64,000 nucleotides of DNA from Bacillus halotolerans (GTDB lineage: Bacteria; Bacillota; Bacilli; Bacillales; Bacillaceae). Position 1 is the stretch's first letter. Each line of letters starts with the position of its first letter. The DNA lies in contig NZ_LPVF01000008.1 of NCBI RefSeq assembly GCF_001517105.1, positions 310,001-374,000 of the forward strand, read 5' to 3'. The notes below the pieces were generated by a model that saw only the letters and a list, made by a program, of their open reading frames with translations, made no database searches and was not told the DNA's origin. Below, piece after piece: positions 1-9,653 of the stretch. The translations under genes were made by a program, and so were the position numbers.

Positions 1-1324
1 TGACCAAATACGCAATCGTAATCAAAAGGTAGATCGCCGCAGTAATGATGGTAATGACAATTGACGTTGTCATGATGACCCCGATCAAAATGGCGAGTAA
101 TGCCAGAATCGCAAACCATGTGGTGTACGGGAACCACTTTACATAATAAGCTGGTGTTTCTGTTTGATGTTTTCTTGATTTCAAATGGGCCAATCCAATG
201 ATCAGCCAAATAAATAAGACTGTATATCCAAGTGACCCCATTAAGTAATTAAATGTCTGGCTTCCGGCGAACAGAGAAATCAATACACCAATATATAAAG
301 AAGAAGTGCACATCAGTATCGCAAACATCGGGACGTTTTTCGATGAAAGCTTAGAAAAGATACGCGGCAGTCTTCCGTCAGTTGCCTGTGTATACAAAAT
401 GCGGGACGATCCGTATAAACCTGAATTCATAGAGGAAATGATGGCAAGCAGGATGACTGCATTCATGATATGGTCTGCCCCCGGAATGCCTACCATTTTA
501 AAGACCATCACAAAAGGACTTTCAGGAACTGAATTCACTTGATTCCACGGGATCAGACTGACAATGATGAAAAACGGCAGCAGGTAAAACGCGACAATGC
601 GTGTTAATGTGCTGCGGACTGCTTTCGGGACAACCTGTTCCGGATTTTTTGTCTCAGCCAACGTCACACCGATAATTTCTGTACCGCCATAGGAATAGAT
701 GACGACAAGCATGGCTGTGATCAGCCCGGTGCCTCCGTGCGGGAAAAATCCGCCGTGCTCTGTCAGATTCGAAAACCCGGCCGCTGTGTGATCACCGAAT
801 GATACAAATAAGAGCAGCAATCCTAATAAAATAAAGATAACAATAACGGTAATCTTGATCATAGCCAGCCAATACTCAGTTTCGGCGAAGATTTTTACAG
901 AAAGCAAGTTCACAATCGTAACAACTAGAGAAATTGCTAATGCCAGCACCCAGATCGGACAGCCCGGCAGCCAATATTGAATAAAGATCGCAGCTACAAC
1001 AGCCTCAGCCGCAATGTTAAGCACCCACATTTTCCAGTAGATCCAGTCCAAGAAATATGCAGCGTAATTTCCTAACACCTGCTGCACAAGATCACGGAAG
1101 GTTCTCGCGTTTCGGTTGCGCACAGCCATTTCTGCGAGCCCCTGCATTATAAACAGCAAAATAATGCCGCCGAGCAGGTATGCGATAATGACCGATGGTC
1201 CTGCCATATCGATTGCCGAGCTGCTTCCTTTAAATAAACCTGCTCCGATTGCTCCGCCCAGCGCCATCATCATAATATGGCGGGACGTCATCGTGCGTTT
1301 TAACGTCTGATTGTCCTTTTTCAT
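1..1324 (-). CDS. yvbW: Amino-acid permease YvbW, 3' end beyond the window
   Basis: Membrane permease of the APC (amino acid-polyamine-organocation) superfamily, probably importing a branched-chain amino acid such as leucine. Reading the reverse strand from the ATG at 1324 gives an open frame to base 1 (about 441 codons) with no stop. The N-terminus has the family-typical GGAIGAGLF motif in the first helix and many hydrophobic segments follow. A Shine-Dalgarno AGGAGAGG lies about 8 bases upstream. The gene follows a complete T-box leader whose specifier codon reads CTC (Leu), which is the main argument for a leucine substrate; substrate choice remains inference. The C-terminus is outside the window. 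Confidence 0.9.
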   Translation of the reverse strand, partial: MKKDNQTLKRTMTSRHIMMMALGGAIGAGLFKGSSSAIDMAGPSVIIAYLLGGIILLFIMQGLAEMAVRNRNARTFRDLVQQVLGNYAAYFLDWIYWKMWVLNIAAEAVVAAIFIQYWLPGCPIWVLALAISLVVTIVNLLSVKIFAETEYWLAMIKITVIVIFILLGLLLLFVSFGDHTAAGFSNLTEHGGFFPHGGTGLITAMLVVIYSYGGTEIIGVTLAETKNPEQVVPKAVRSTLTRIVAFYLLPFFIIVSLIPWNQVNSVPESPFVMVFKMVGIPGADHIMNAVILLAIISSMNSGLYGSSRILYTQATDGRLPRIFSKLSSKNVPMFAILMCTSSLYIGVLISLFAGSQTFNYLMGSLGYTVLFIWLIIGLAHLKSRKHQTETPAYYVKWFPYTTWFAILALLAILIGVIMTTSIVITIITAAIYLLITIAYLV

Positions 1325-1353
1325 CCTCTTTTTCCTCTCCTTCTCGTCTTCAA

Positions 1354-1670
1354 AAACAAAAAAAGCCCGCCGTCTCTTATCTATACGAATAGATAAAGAG
1401 ACGACGAGCCTTCGGCTGACCGCGGTACCACTCTTGTTGATCCTTCCTAGAAGAATCCAGCTTTTTGACCCTGTAACGAAGGTTAGCCGTTAAAACATGG
1501 GGAATATTCAATCTATTCCGTTTCGTCCTACCACTCCCGGGCGAGTTCAAAGAAGAATCAGGCTGCGTCGCACCATCCCGCAGCTCTCTGTTCTGATACC
1601 TTTCTTTTACTGCTCCCAATCTATGTGTTTTAGTTTTCTGAAAAACTTAAATTTTATGATCTGAATATAT
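1354..1670 (-). promoter_or_regulatory. Leucine T-box leader of yvbW
   Basis: Transcribed riboswitch that senses uncharged tRNA. Read on the reverse strand it shows, in order, Stem I elements (AGAGAG bulge, the apical GGTGCGA with flanking GCTGCGG/CGCAGCC), a specifier loop GAACTC whose CTC codon is at 1543-1545, and the conserved T-box AGAGTGGTACCGCG at 1421-1434. The competing terminator stem pairs about 1371-1384 with 1389-1403 and runs into a T-rich tract at 1353-1364. The CTC specifier implies tRNA-Leu. A short open frame inside this leader is not a gene. Confidence 0.93.
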
Positions 1671-1676
1671 TAACAT

Positions 1677-1705
1677 AATATACGTGCTTCTGTTTTCTCT
1701 GTCAA
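1677..1705 (-). promoter_or_regulatory. Sigma-A promoter for the yvbW T-box transcript
   Basis: TTGACA at 1705-1700 and TATATT at 1682-1677 on the reverse strand, separated by exactly 17 bases. Transcription would start near 1670, just ahead of T-box Stem I. Confidence 0.8.
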
Positions 1706-1729
1706 TAACTTGCGAGAAAAAAGAAATTG

Positions 1730-2764
1730 TTATTTTGTCCCTTTCTGAATGGCCTTCCAGAAGGATTCCGATTCGTGTCCTAAAGCATAGACAGAGACAC
1801 CGGCTATTTTATATTGTTTCGCCAGACGGCTTTTTGTTTCGATTGTTTTTTCATTTTCATACCAAACGACATGTTTATGTTTCTTTTTGTCAGTGTAAGA
1901 AAACGTCATAGAACCTGTTTTTTTATTGAATGCCGACTTTGCTTTCTGCTTCTTAATGAGGGACTTGATGTCATTCCATTCCTTCGCTGAGCTGCTGATT
2001 CCCTCTTTCAGATCCCAATCATAGCCGTACGCAGGGACCCCCATGATCACTTTGTTTGCTTTGATTTTTTTGACAGAAAACTGCAGCGAGCGCTTGATCC
2101 AGCTTGTGGTTGCCACTGAGCCCGGTTCGCCCCAAATGCCGTGTTCGTCGTAAGTCATGACTTGCACATAGTCGGCATATTTCCCGATTTTCGCATAATC
2201 ATACGGCCAGCTCCAGTCATCGTTTTTATCATCGGCGCTTTTGGCCGGAACGGAGACCATTGTTTTGATATGTTTCTTTTTCAAAGCTTGTGAGACATAT
2301 TGAATGAAGCTTGAGTATGCAGAACGGTCTTTCGGATTAACTGCCTCAAAGTCAATATTGACTCCGTAATAGTGGTGCTTTTTTGCCAAAGAAATGAGCT
2401 GGTCTGTGAATCGTTTTCTCGCTGTTTTGTCAGTCATGACCCGATTCGCTAAGTTTCCGTCAAAATCATAAATAGCGTCATTATAATTGGAAATGACGGC
2501 CCACGTTTTGATTTTATTTTTTTTCGCGTATGTAAGCTGCTTGCTCGGGACATCGCCAATCACACGTCCGTTTTTATCAAACGCAAACGTATCAGTGGCA
2601 ATGGAGCTGATATATTTATGATACTTCGTAAGAGAATTGTATGATGCCGTATCCCCGGTTGTATAGCCTAATGTCATACTGGCCGCCTTTGCTTCTGTTT
2701 TTGTATACATAAACAGAACGATCGCAATCGCTAGTGAAACAGCTATGATCAGCCATTTTTTCAT
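1730..2764 (-). CDS. yvbX: Secreted GH18-family glycosidase-like protein YvbX
   Basis: 344 residues. The first 28 residues form a signal peptide or anchor (KKW, then a hydrophobic stretch, then EAKAAS). The remainder resembles the catalytic barrel of glycoside hydrolase family 18, with the signature YYGVNIDFEAV at about residues 136-146; the E is the expected acid/base and the DxxDxDxE motif is only partly kept. VQVMTYD and the aromatic patches near residues 205-245 also fit GH18. Related bacterial proteins act on spore or vegetative cell wall sugars, but no substrate can be deduced. It stands alone between yvbW and lutC. Confidence 0.8.
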   Translation of the reverse strand: MKKWLIIAVSLAIAIVLFMYTKTEAKAASMTLGYTTGDTASYNSLTKYHKYISSIATDTFAFDKNGRVIGDVPSKQLTYAKKNKIKTWAVISNYNDAIYDFDGNLANRVMTDKTARKRFTDQLISLAKKHHYYGVNIDFEAVNPKDRSAYSSFIQYVSQALKKKHIKTMVSVPAKSADDKNDDWSWPYDYAKIGKYADYVQVMTYDEHGIWGEPGSVATTSWIKRSLQFSVKKIKANKVIMGVPAYGYDWDLKEGISSSAKEWNDIKSLIKKQKAKSAFNKKTGSMTFSYTDKKKHKHVVWYENEKTIETKSRLAKQYKIAGVSVYALGHESESFWKAIQKGTK

Positions 2765-2836
2765 TTCGTTCCCTCCTCTTTCACGTCATATTCTTCTCAT
2801 CGGCCAAATTTTTGGAAAATGAAGTTTTTTCAAGCA

Positions 2837-2864
2837 GAAAGCCCGGCATAAGTTGCCGGGCTTT
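2837..2864 (-). terminator. Terminator of lutABC
   Basis: Inverted repeat AAGCCCGGCA / TGCCGGGCTT just after the lutC stop, with a T-rich stretch further on. It closes the operon on the reverse strand. Confidence 0.8.
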
Positions 2865-2869
2865 TCAGA

Positions 2870-3592
2870 TCAGCGGTCAGATACGAGAATATAAGCCGCT
2901 TTAACCGGACCGTGAACACCGACCACCAAATCCATTTCGATGTCGGCGGAGTTGCTAGGTCCTGTAATGTAGTTAATGCATGAGGGAACCGTGATCCCGT
3001 CAGCCATATTTTTCCGAATGATATCACTGGCTTGTGTCATTCTCGGCACTATGCTTGATTTCGGCACAATGGCAATATAAGTTGTCGGCAGAAGACTGAC
3101 AGAGCGGCCGATGTCTTTTGAAGAATAAAGGACAACCGTACCCGACTCGGCCAGTGTGATTTCACTGAATGTAATCCCCACATTGGCTTGCTCCGCTTTT
3201 TTGATATTTTCTTCACCTTGGTCAGCATCCCATTCCCAGACTTGCGTTCCTTCACCAGGCCAGTCTTTGGTGAGCAGGCTATGTAAACCGTAAGCCTCAA
3301 ACCGGGGGTCCTTCGGAATGATGACAGGCCCTCCGGAAAACCGGCTGACTTGTTCGCGCAAGGCATCGTACAAACCGGTTGAATCCGTCTCAATCAGCTC
3401 AGTATGGATTTTGACACAATGGTTTTTGAGCACCGTGACTAAGTCATCGGCCGAATACCCTTCAAATGTTTTATATTGCGGCTGATGCGCCCACTCAGGG
3501 ACGGCCACGCCACCCGTTCTTCTGTCTCGGCCAAGGCGTGACGCGATCCGGTTTAAAAAGCTCTCTTGATTCTGAATGGTTCCCTTCGTCAT
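2870..3592 (-). CDS. lutC: Lactate utilization protein LutC
   Basis: 240-residue LUD-domain (DUF162) protein, one of three subunits of the LutABC complex that oxidises L-lactate to pyruvate in the cytoplasm. The family glycine-rich stretches (TLAESGTVVL, YITGPSNSADIEMDLVVG) lie in the C-terminal half. The frame could begin at a GTG at 3595, but the ATG at 3592 overlaps the lutB stop (TGATG) and is the better start for translational coupling. It is the last gene of the operon and is followed by a terminator. Confidence 0.93.
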   Translation of the reverse strand: MTKGTIQNQESFLNRIASRLGRDRRTGGVAVPEWAHQPQYKTFEGYSADDLVTVLKNHCVKIHTELIETDSTGLYDALREQVSRFSGGPVIIPKDPRFEAYGLHSLLTKDWPGEGTQVWEWDADQGEENIKKAEQANVGITFSEITLAESGTVVLYSSKDIGRSVSLLPTTYIAIVPKSSIVPRMTQASDIIRKNMADGITVPSCINYITGPSNSADIEMDLVVGVHGPVKAAYILVSDR

Positions 3593-5031
3593 CACTGCTC
3601 CTCCTTCGTGCGTTCACTTGTTTCTCTGTCTGTAAACCAGTCTCTGAATCTTGATTTATGCGGTGCCGGGAAGTCGCGGATTTGCGTCCAGCCTTTTAGC
3701 GGGCCGGGCCCTTTCGAAATTTTGTCGTCCTCTGTAAAAGGCGTCATGGCGGCCGGCGCCCATTTTGAGCCCATTTTATAAAGCGACAAAGAGGAAGACC
3801 CAAGACCGAACGCTTTCATCGCAAGCTTTTCACTGATCGGCGCTCTGCCTTCTTTTTCGACGATGTTCTGACGATGCTTGAGAAGCAGCTCATGAAGCGG
3901 GATTTTGACCGGGCAGGCTTCAGAACAAGCCGCGCACAGTGTTGACGCGTACGGCAGCTCCTTATAATCGTCATAACCGCCGAGCAGCGGCGATAAAACG
4001 GCCCCGATCGGCCCCGAGTAAATCGAGCCGTATGAGTGTCCGCCGACATGGCGGTACACAGGGCAGACATTGATACAGGCAGCACAGCGGATACATTGCA
4101 GCACAGACTGAAATTCGGTGCCGAGAATGTTGGACCGGCCATTGTCAACAATGACAAGATGGAATTCCTCCGGGCCGTCGATTTCGTCTTCCAGTTTTGG
4201 TCCGGTTAAGGCCGTAATATAACTCGTCAGCCGCTGTCCGACAGCACTTCTTGTCAGCATGCCGACAAGCACTTCAAATTCGGAAAATGACGGGACAATG
4301 CGCTCCATTCCCATGACAGTGATTTGTGTTTTCGGCAATGTCGTGACAAGCCGACCGTTTCCTTCATTGGTTACAAGGCTGACTGAACCCGTGTCGGCAA
4401 TGGCAAAGTTGCAGCCGGTAATGCCGATATCGGCTTCCAGAAATTTTTTCCGGAGGATGCCGCGCGCATGCATGACGAGCTCTTCCGGTTTTTCTGTCTG
4501 TTTATAATCCAGTCTTTCCTTAAATACATCGCGAATCTGCTCTTTATTTTTATGAAGAGCCGGCGCCACAATATGTGACGGCGGGTCGTGATCATCAATC
4601 TGCAAAATATATTCGCCGAGATCGGTTTCGACGACTTCGCAGCCTTCCTTCTCCAGCACTTCATTCAGATTGATTTCTTCTGTCACCATAGATTTAGACT
4701 TTACGATTTTTTTTCCATTTTTCTTTTGAATCACGCTGCGGATATAAGAGGATGCTTCTTCAGCTGTCTCAGCAAAATAAACGTGCCCTCCTCTGCTTGA
4801 TACATTGGATGCAAGCTGCTCCAAATAAAAATCAAGATTTTCAAGGACATGCTGTCTGATCTCCTCAGACAACGAACGCCATTCTTCCCAGTTTCCCAGC
4901 TCTTCGGCTGCTTCCAGCCGTCTCGTCCGCAGACGCTCCTGCGCACCCGAAACAGCGCCTCTCATAAATTCATTATCGATCCCCTGTGATACCCGCTCTT
5001 TAAAAGCGTCAGTACCGATTTTCATCGCCAT
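3592..5031 (-). CDS. lutB: Iron-sulfur lactate utilization protein LutB
   Basis: 479-residue subunit of the LutABC L-lactate oxidising complex. The N-terminal two thirds is a LUD domain; the C-terminal third is ferredoxin-like with two cysteine clusters, [12 protein letters not shown] (Cys 313, 316, 319, 323) and CAACSEACP (Cys 366, 369, 373), expected to bind 4Fe-4S clusters for electron transfer. The ATG at 5031 has an AAAAGGAT ribosome site. It lies 27 bases after lutA and touches lutC by one base, so the three genes form one transcription unit under LutR. Confidence 0.95.
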   Translation of the reverse strand: MAMKIGTDAFKERVSQGIDNEFMRGAVSGAQERLRTRRLEAAEELGNWEEWRSLSEEIRQHVLENLDFYLEQLASNVSSRGGHVYFAETAEEASSYIRSVIQKKNGKKIVKSKSMVTEEINLNEVLEKEGCEVVETDLGEYILQIDDHDPPSHIVAPALHKNKEQIRDVFKERLDYKQTEKPEELVMHARGILRKKFLEADIGITGCNFAIADTGSVSLVTNEGNGRLVTTLPKTQITVMGMERIVPSFSEFEVLVGMLTRSAVGQRLTSYITALTGPKLEDEIDGPEEFHLVIVDNGRSNILGTEFQSVLQCIRCAACINVCPVYRHVGGHSYGSIYSGPIGAVLSPLLGGYDDYKELPYASTLCAACSEACPVKIPLHELLLKHRQNIVEKEGRAPISEKLAMKAFGLGSSSLSLYKMGSKWAPAAMTPFTEDDKISKGPGPLKGWTQIRDFPAPHKSRFRDWFTDRETSERTKEEQ

Positions 5032-5058
5032 GATCCTTTTCCCCCTCTGTATCCAGTG

Positions 5059-5775
5059 TTATCTGCTGTTGAGCACTTCGGCGATGTGCATCACTTTGAC
5101 ATTCTTGTCTTTCCGGCCGAGCCGTCCCCCGATATTCATCAAACAGCCGCAGTCAGCGCCGATGAGCACCTCTGCTCCCGTTTCCTCCACACATGCGACT
5201 TTCTCATCAACCATCTGCTCAGAAATCTGCGCCATTTTAACAGAGAACGTTCCTCCGAATCCGCAGCAGTTGTGTTTCCCCGGAAGTGACGTGAATTCAA
5301 GCCCCTTCACATGGCTCAGCAGTTTCATCGGCTCCTCCGATACGCCGAGCAGCCTCGTCATATGGCATGACGTATGTAAGGTCGCTTTTTTATGAAGGGT
5401 CGCGCCGACATCCTCTACCCCAAGGACGTTGACGATAAAATCTGTTAATTCATACGTTTTATCCGCCAGTTTCTGCGCTTTATCCGCCCATTTCGGATCA
5501 TCTTTAAACAGATGCGGATACTCCCTGAACATTGTGGTGCAAGAACCGGATGGACTGACGACATAATCTGACTCCTGAAACGTTTCAATCATTCGTTTCA
5601 TTGCTTTTTTGGCGTCATTTACGTAACCGCTGTTGTAAGCCGGCTGGCCGCAGCAGATCTGCCCCTCCGGAAAATCAACCTCACATCCGAGCCGCTCAAG
5701 CAGCTCTACCGTTGCTTTTCCTACGTTTGTTTGAAACATATCAACAAGACAAGTGACAAAAAGTGAGACTTTCAT
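5059..5775 (-). CDS. lutA: Lactate utilization protein LutA
   Basis: 238-residue cysteine-rich (CCG domain) protein, first subunit of the LutABC L-lactate oxidising system, related to glycolate oxidase GlcF and heterodisulfide reductase subunits. Two CCG motifs are visible, ICCGQPAYN at residues 40-48 and NCCGFGG at 169-175. The frame extends eight codons further upstream, but the ATG at 5775 has an AGAGGGG ribosome site at correct distance and gives the family N-terminus [10 protein letters not shown] LutR-type operator sits 35 bases upstream. With lutR and lutP 15 kb away this gives complete lactate uptake and oxidation. Confidence 0.94.
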   Translation of the reverse strand: MKVSLFVTCLVDMFQTNVGKATVELLERLGCEVDFPEGQICCGQPAYNSGYVNDAKKAMKRMIETFQESDYVVSPSGSCTTMFREYPHLFKDDPKWADKAQKLADKTYELTDFIVNVLGVEDVGATLHKKATLHTSCHMTRLLGVSEEPMKLLSHVKGLEFTSLPGKHNCCGFGGTFSVKMAQISEQMVDEKVACVEETGAEVLIGADCGCLMNIGGRLGRKDKNVKVMHIAEVLNSR

Positions 5776-5809
5776 GATGAACCCCTCTCTCATCCCCAAT
5801 ATATGATCT

Positions 5810-5824
5810 GGTCATCTGATGACC
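5810..5824. promoter_or_regulatory. LutR-type operator upstream of lutA
   Basis: GGTCATC-T-GATGACC, a perfect 7-bp inverted repeat around one base. It is of the kind bound by FadR-subfamily GntR repressors and it recurs almost unchanged upstream of lutP (20996-21010). Confidence 0.7.
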
Positions 5825-5854
5825 TGAAGTTAAAGCTTTTATCAATATCGTACA

Positions 5855-6100
5855 CTATTTGGACACAAAATTGAAAGCATTTTCTAATGATTTCAGCAAT
5901 AAAAAAACGCCTGTACATAGGACAGAGCGTTCAAAAGGGCTGATATTGCTTTTTAATGTTCCTGCGTATTTCTTATATGTTTTCACAAAGAGATAGAGGA
6001 ATGAAAGAGCCCTGAGAAGGACGATCCAACCCGCGCCTCCCGTCATCAGTGCAAAAGGCGTTTCAAACAAAAAAGCACCGATGAAGGCTGAACCTGACAT
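5855..6100 (-). CDS. Possible small hydrophobic protein or gene remnant
   Basis: Open frame of 81 residues with a hydrophobic first half (residues 3-37) and a polar middle. I do not recognise it. Doubtful points: the ribosome site is poor, and a terminator-like hairpin (AACGC..CTGT / ACAG.GCGTT followed by a T7 run, about 5904-5933) lies inside its 3' half. It may be a decayed gene or chance frame in the 400-base gap between yvfU and lutA. Confidence 0.25.
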   Translation of the reverse strand: MSGSAFIGAFLFETPFALMTGGAGWIVLLRALSFLYLFVKTYKKYAGTLKSNISPFERSVLCTGVFLLLKSLENAFNFVSK

Positions 6101-6142
6101 ACCCCATAACCCTGGTAACCGAAAATAACCATGTGAATAAAA

Positions 6143-6176
6143 AGGAACCTGGTTATGTATGATTAACCAGGTTCCT
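6143..6176 (-). terminator. Terminator of the yvfRSTU operon
   Basis: 13-bp perfect stem AGGAACCTGGTTA / TAACCAGGTTCCT with an 8-base loop and a following TTTTT on the reverse strand, directly after the yvfU stop. Confidence 0.92.
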
Positions 6177-6178
6177 CA

Positions 6179-6781
6179 TTAAATCCATCCTTTCTCCTCA
6201 GCAATACTAGCGGCTTCTGTCCGGTTTTTCGCATTCAGTTTTTGGATGATTTCTGAGATATAGTTTCGGACTGTGCCTTGAGATAAATAGAGTTCAAGTG
6301 TGATGTCTTTTGTTGTCTTGCCTAAAGCAGCCAGCCGCAGTATTTCTTGTTCTCTTACAGTCAGCGGATTTTCATCACGAATCATGTTGAAGGTTAATTC
6401 CGGGCTGAACATCCGTTTTCCCTTTACACACTTTCGTATGGCATCCGCCAGATCGTCAATTTCCCCATCCTTCAAAAGATATCCGTGTACGCCGGCTTTG
6501 ACCGCGCGTTCAAAATATCCTGGGCGGGCAAAGGTTGTCAGAATAATGACCTTGCTTTTACAGCCTTTTTTCATTAGCTCCTCTGCAACCTCCAGCCCGC
6601 TGTAAACCGGCATTTCAATGTCCATGATGCAGACATCCGGCTCCAGCCTGAGAATGGCTTTCAGCGCCTCTTCTCCATTTAACGCTTGTCCGATGACCTT
6701 CATATCCTCTTCCAGGTCAAGCAAGGATCCAAGAGCGCCTAAAAGCATTCGCTGATCCTCAGCAATAAACAGACGAATCAT
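6179..6781 (-). CDS. yvfU: NarL/LuxR-family response regulator YvfU
   Basis: 200 residues. Receiver domain 1-120 with acidic pocket ED at 8-9, phospho-acceptor Asp54 (CIMDIEMP) and Lys near 104; LuxR-type helix-turn-helix at about 137-195 (LTVREQEILRLAALGKTTKD). It partners YvfT, whose stop is one base upstream. Together they should control the yvfR-yvfS exporter in the same operon, like the DesKR and LiaRS type systems. The inducing signal is not evident from the sequence. Confidence 0.92.
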   Translation of the reverse strand: MIRLFIAEDQRMLLGALGSLLDLEEDMKVIGQALNGEEALKAILRLEPDVCIMDIEMPVYSGLEVAEELMKKGCKSKVIILTTFARPGYFERAVKAGVHGYLLKDGEIDDLADAIRKCVKGKRMFSPELTFNMIRDENPLTVREQEILRLAALGKTTKDITLELYLSQGTVRNYISEIIQKLNAKNRTEAASIAEEKGWI

Positions 6782-7912
6782 CTATTTCGTCCTCCTATCA
6801 TCTGCTTTTCTAATGAGCGGAATCGTCAGTGTCAACACGGTTCCGTTATGGTCTGAAAGAGTCATCTCTCCGTCAATAAACATCAGCCGCTCTTCCATTC
6901 CCCGCAATCCATTCCCAAACATCTTCTCCTTCACCGCTCCTGTTCCGTCATCCCGTATGAGAACGGTCATTTTGTCGGCATACTGAGAAATGGTGACTGC
7001 ACAATGGGTCGCTTTGCTGTGCTTGATGATATTCGTCACTGCCTCTCGCATACACATACTGACAATATTTTGAGTGACGGGAGAGATGTCTGTAAAATCT
7101 TCGGCCCCTTCGTATTGAAAGGTAATATTACCCGCTCTTAAAATGTGCCGAATGTTGGCTAGCTCCTCCGTCATGGTGACCGTTCTCATATCCGCTACAA
7201 GCTCACGAACTTGTTTGAGTGCCGCACGCGAGCTTGTTTCCATTTCTTTCGCTTCAAGCTTGGTCCGTTCTGCATCGGCTGCCGCCAGCCGCTGAATCAG
7301 CTGGCTTTTTAACGTGAGGAGCGAGAGGGTATGACCGAGTGTATCATGAAGATCGCGGGCTATCCGAACACGTTCCTCCCTTTTGGTGAGTTCCTTTATA
7401 TGTTCGTTGGCTTGGTCAAGCTTTTTTTCAAGCTCTATTCTTCGAAACATGGAACGAATTCCGAAGGGAGAAATCAGCATAATGACCAGAAACGGAAGAA
7501 CAGAAAACAGTTCCCTGATCGAGGCCGAATCCGCCAGAAAATGATACACGCAAGGAAATAGCAGCATGAAGACAAGACCAAAGAAAGCACGGTTGAACTT
7601 CGTTTTCTCACGGTAATAGCCCACAAAGTTTGCCGGGAAAAAGCCTAAATAAATATAGCTGATATGATAAAACAAACTATAAATAAAAATAATGGCTATT
7701 TGCGCGCATAACCAATACGTAAATGAAGGTCTGTCCGCACTGACGAACAATTGACGATATGTCACAACAAATAGGAGCAGCATGCCATATCCCAGCACTT
7801 GTTTGCTGCCTGATTCTCTCAATAAAGAAAGAAACGGCATAATGGTATACACCAAAAAGATATAAGGGAAAAAACCGAAATGCTTGGGAAATATGGATTT
7901 TATGAGTTTCAT
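6782..7912 (-). CDS. yvfT: Sensor histidine kinase YvfT
   Basis: 376-residue membrane kinase of the NarL-partner (HisKA_3) class. About six hydrophobic segments fill residues 10-160. A short linker leads to the dimerisation helix with the phospho-accepting His in RIARDLHDTLGHTLS (about residue 190) and a C-terminal ATP-binding domain with an N-box (REAVTNIIKHS) and a G-box (NGLRGMEERL). Membrane-embedded sensing without a large extracellular domain fits detection of lipid or membrane state, but that is inference. It abuts yvfU and starts 3 bases from the yvfS stop. Confidence 0.92.
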   Translation of the reverse strand: MKLIKSIFPKHFGFFPYIFLVYTIMPFLSLLRESGSKQVLGYGMLLLFVVTYRQLFVSADRPSFTYWLCAQIAIIFIYSLFYHISYIYLGFFPANFVGYYREKTKFNRAFFGLVFMLLFPCVYHFLADSASIRELFSVLPFLVIMLISPFGIRSMFRRIELEKKLDQANEHIKELTKREERVRIARDLHDTLGHTLSLLTLKSQLIQRLAAADAERTKLEAKEMETSSRAALKQVRELVADMRTVTMTEELANIRHILRAGNITFQYEGAEDFTDISPVTQNIVSMCMREAVTNIIKHSKATHCAVTISQYADKMTVLIRDDGTGAVKEKMFGNGLRGMEERLMFIDGEMTLSDHNGTVLTLTIPLIRKADDRRTK

Positions 7913-7915
7913 GTA

Positions 7916-8653
7916 TTACACCGCTTCTTGTTTTCTTCTTATATACTTAAATAGTAGCATGAAGATCACTAAATAAGCGAGTAACATCAGAATATTTTTC
8001 CAGGTTGGAAGCTCGCCTTGAACAAGAGCCCACGCTCCGCTCCCAAAATGATAAGACGGGAGCCATTGACCTATGTTTTTCAATATGTCAGGCATGACCT
8101 CGATCGGCATCCACATGCCCCCGCTTATCGCCAGCAGCATGTAAAGCACATTACTGACCCCGGCTGCCGTTTCTACTTTTCTCATGAGACCGATTAATGT
8201 CCCTAACGCTAAAAACGGAAATGCCCCAATTAAAATCCAAAGCCCGCTCATAACCCATTCAAACGGTGACAAGTCAATGCCGTTTATAATGGCGCCGGCA
8301 AGAAAAATGACAGTAATAGATAAAAGATGAATGACGCTTTGCCCGATCATCTGAGCCGCCAAATAAATATGATCCGGCAGAGGCGTGATGCGGATAAAAA
8401 CTGACCAGCCTTGTGCCCGTTCTTGCACCAAACGGATTCCAAGCGTCATCATAGACGAACCCATTACGCTGAAGGTGGTCATTGACATTAAATAATGGGC
8501 ATTCCAGGCGCCCTTGTCAGGAACATTGGTATTCACTACGTTTGTAAAGAGATAGTAAAAGGCAATCGGCATAACAAGCGACCAAAACACAAAATATTTA
8601 TTCCTGAGCACCCTTTTCATTTCAGCTATGCACTGTTTCTGCAGCATGTTCAT
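7916..8653 (-). CDS. yvfS: ABC-2 type transporter permease YvfS
   Basis: 245-residue membrane component of an ABC exporter, with six predicted helices typical of ABC-2 permeases. The N-terminal [20 protein letters not shown] coupling region is characteristic. Its start overlaps the end of yvfR by 4 bases, so the ATPase and permease are translationally coupled. The substrate is unknown; DesKR-like kinases next to such exporters often respond to membrane stress or antimicrobials. Confidence 0.9.
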   Translation of the reverse strand: MNMLQKQCIAEMKRVLRNKYFVFWSLVMPIAFYYLFTNVVNTNVPDKGAWNAHYLMSMTTFSVMGSSMMTLGIRLVQERAQGWSVFIRITPLPDHIYLAAQMIGQSVIHLLSITVIFLAGAIINGIDLSPFEWVMSGLWILIGAFPFLALGTLIGLMRKVETAAGVSNVLYMLLAISGGMWMPIEVMPDILKNIGQWLPSYHFGSGAWALVQGELPTWKNILMLLAYLVIFMLLFKYIRRKQEAV

Positions 8654-9558
8654 CTCAAAATCGCCTCCCTGTTCCCGTCAGCAAGCTGTCGAAATGCCTC
8701 ATCGAGCGTTCCTTGTTCGATTCGAATATCATGTGCATTGATGTTTTCTTGAAAGATGAGCGCCAATACTTTATCAGTATTTGACGTTTGAATGCTGACT
8801 CGCTGATGCTTTTGAGTCACTCGTTCTACTTCCGGATGCCGATAAAGCTTATCCAATGATTCATCCGATGAAACCTTAAAGGAAACAGACTGCTTCTGAA
8901 TCCTTGCTCTGATTTGCTTCGGCGTTTCGTCTGCGGCAAGCCGTCCTTCAGCAAAAAACAAAATGCGCTGCGCGGCATCATCTGCTTCCTGTAAATAATG
9001 GGTTGAAAAAATAATGGTCTTGCCTTGATCCGCCAAGCTGTTCACTGTCTTCCAAAACTGGTGTCTTGATGTCGTGTCCATTCCGACAGTCGGTTCATCA
9101 AATACAAGTAATTCCGGATTGCCGGCAAGTGCCAAAGCAAAGCTCAGACGGCGTTTTTGTCCGCCGGATAATTTCTCTGCCGGTGTTTTCAAATCTTCTT
9201 TTGTGAGTGCTGTCAGCGAGACAAGCTCTTTCATGGATAATGGATGGGGATAATAACTGCGGATAAGCTCGAGGGTTTCGCAGACCTTTAATCCCGGCAT
9301 GACACTCACTTCCTGCAGCATGGTGCCGATTTTTTCACGCACCTGTTTTTCATCAGGCTGACGGTTAAATAATTTGATTTCACCCTCACTTGGCTTCAGC
9401 AATCCCAGCATCATAGAGATCGCTGTTGTCTTCCCTGCGCCATTCGGGCCAAGGATGGCCACGATCTCTCCTTTTCCTATGCTGAAATGAATGTTCTTCA
9501 CTGCTGTTTTTTGCTGAAAATGTTTTGTGACATTTCTTACTGACACAACCTCATTCAT
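8650..9558 (-). CDS. yvfR: ABC transporter ATP-binding protein YvfR
   Basis: 302-residue ATPase of an ABC exporter. Walker A GPNGAGKT (about residues 37-44), signature LSGGQKRR (about 130), Walker [13 protein letters not shown] and switch His (STHYLQEAD) are intact. The C-terminal 80 residues form the DrrA-type regulatory extension. It is first in the operon yvfR-yvfS-yvfT-yvfU, with an AGGAGG ribosome site before the ATG. Inverted half-sites upstream (9626-9653) are candidates for autoregulation by YvfU. Confidence 0.93.
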   Translation of the reverse strand: MNEVVSVRNVTKHFQQKTAVKNIHFSIGKGEIVAILGPNGAGKTTAISMMLGLLKPSEGEIKLFNRQPDEKQVREKIGTMLQEVSVMPGLKVCETLELIRSYYPHPLSMKELVSLTALTKEDLKTPAEKLSGGQKRRLSFALALAGNPELLVFDEPTVGMDTTSRHQFWKTVNSLADQGKTIIFSTHYLQEADDAAQRILFFAEGRLAADETPKQIRARIQKQSVSFKVSSDESLDKLYRHPEVERVTQKHQRVSIQTSNTDKVLALIFQENINAHDIRIEQGTLDEAFRQLADGNREAILR

Positions 9559-9625
9559 TTTATGAGCACCTCCTGATTGCTTACATTGATTGTAAAATAC
9601 CGGATCAGATGATTTTAGTAAGGGG

Positions 9626-9653
9626 TGTCATGATTTGAGATGACAAATGTCAT
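9626..9653. promoter_or_regulatory. Half-site array upstream of yvfR, candidate YvfU operator
   Basis: Three copies of one hexamer: TGTCAT (9626-9631), ATGACA (9640-9645) and TGTCAT (9648-9653). The last two form the palindrome ATGACA-NN-TGTCAT, the spacing seen for NarL-type regulators such as DesR. The rest of the 307-base yvfR-rsbQ gap shows no other gene. Confidence 0.45.

Noticed and set aside
1377..1619. 80-codon reverse frame before yvbW
   Set aside because: Lies entirely in the structured T-box leader, ends in the terminator stem.
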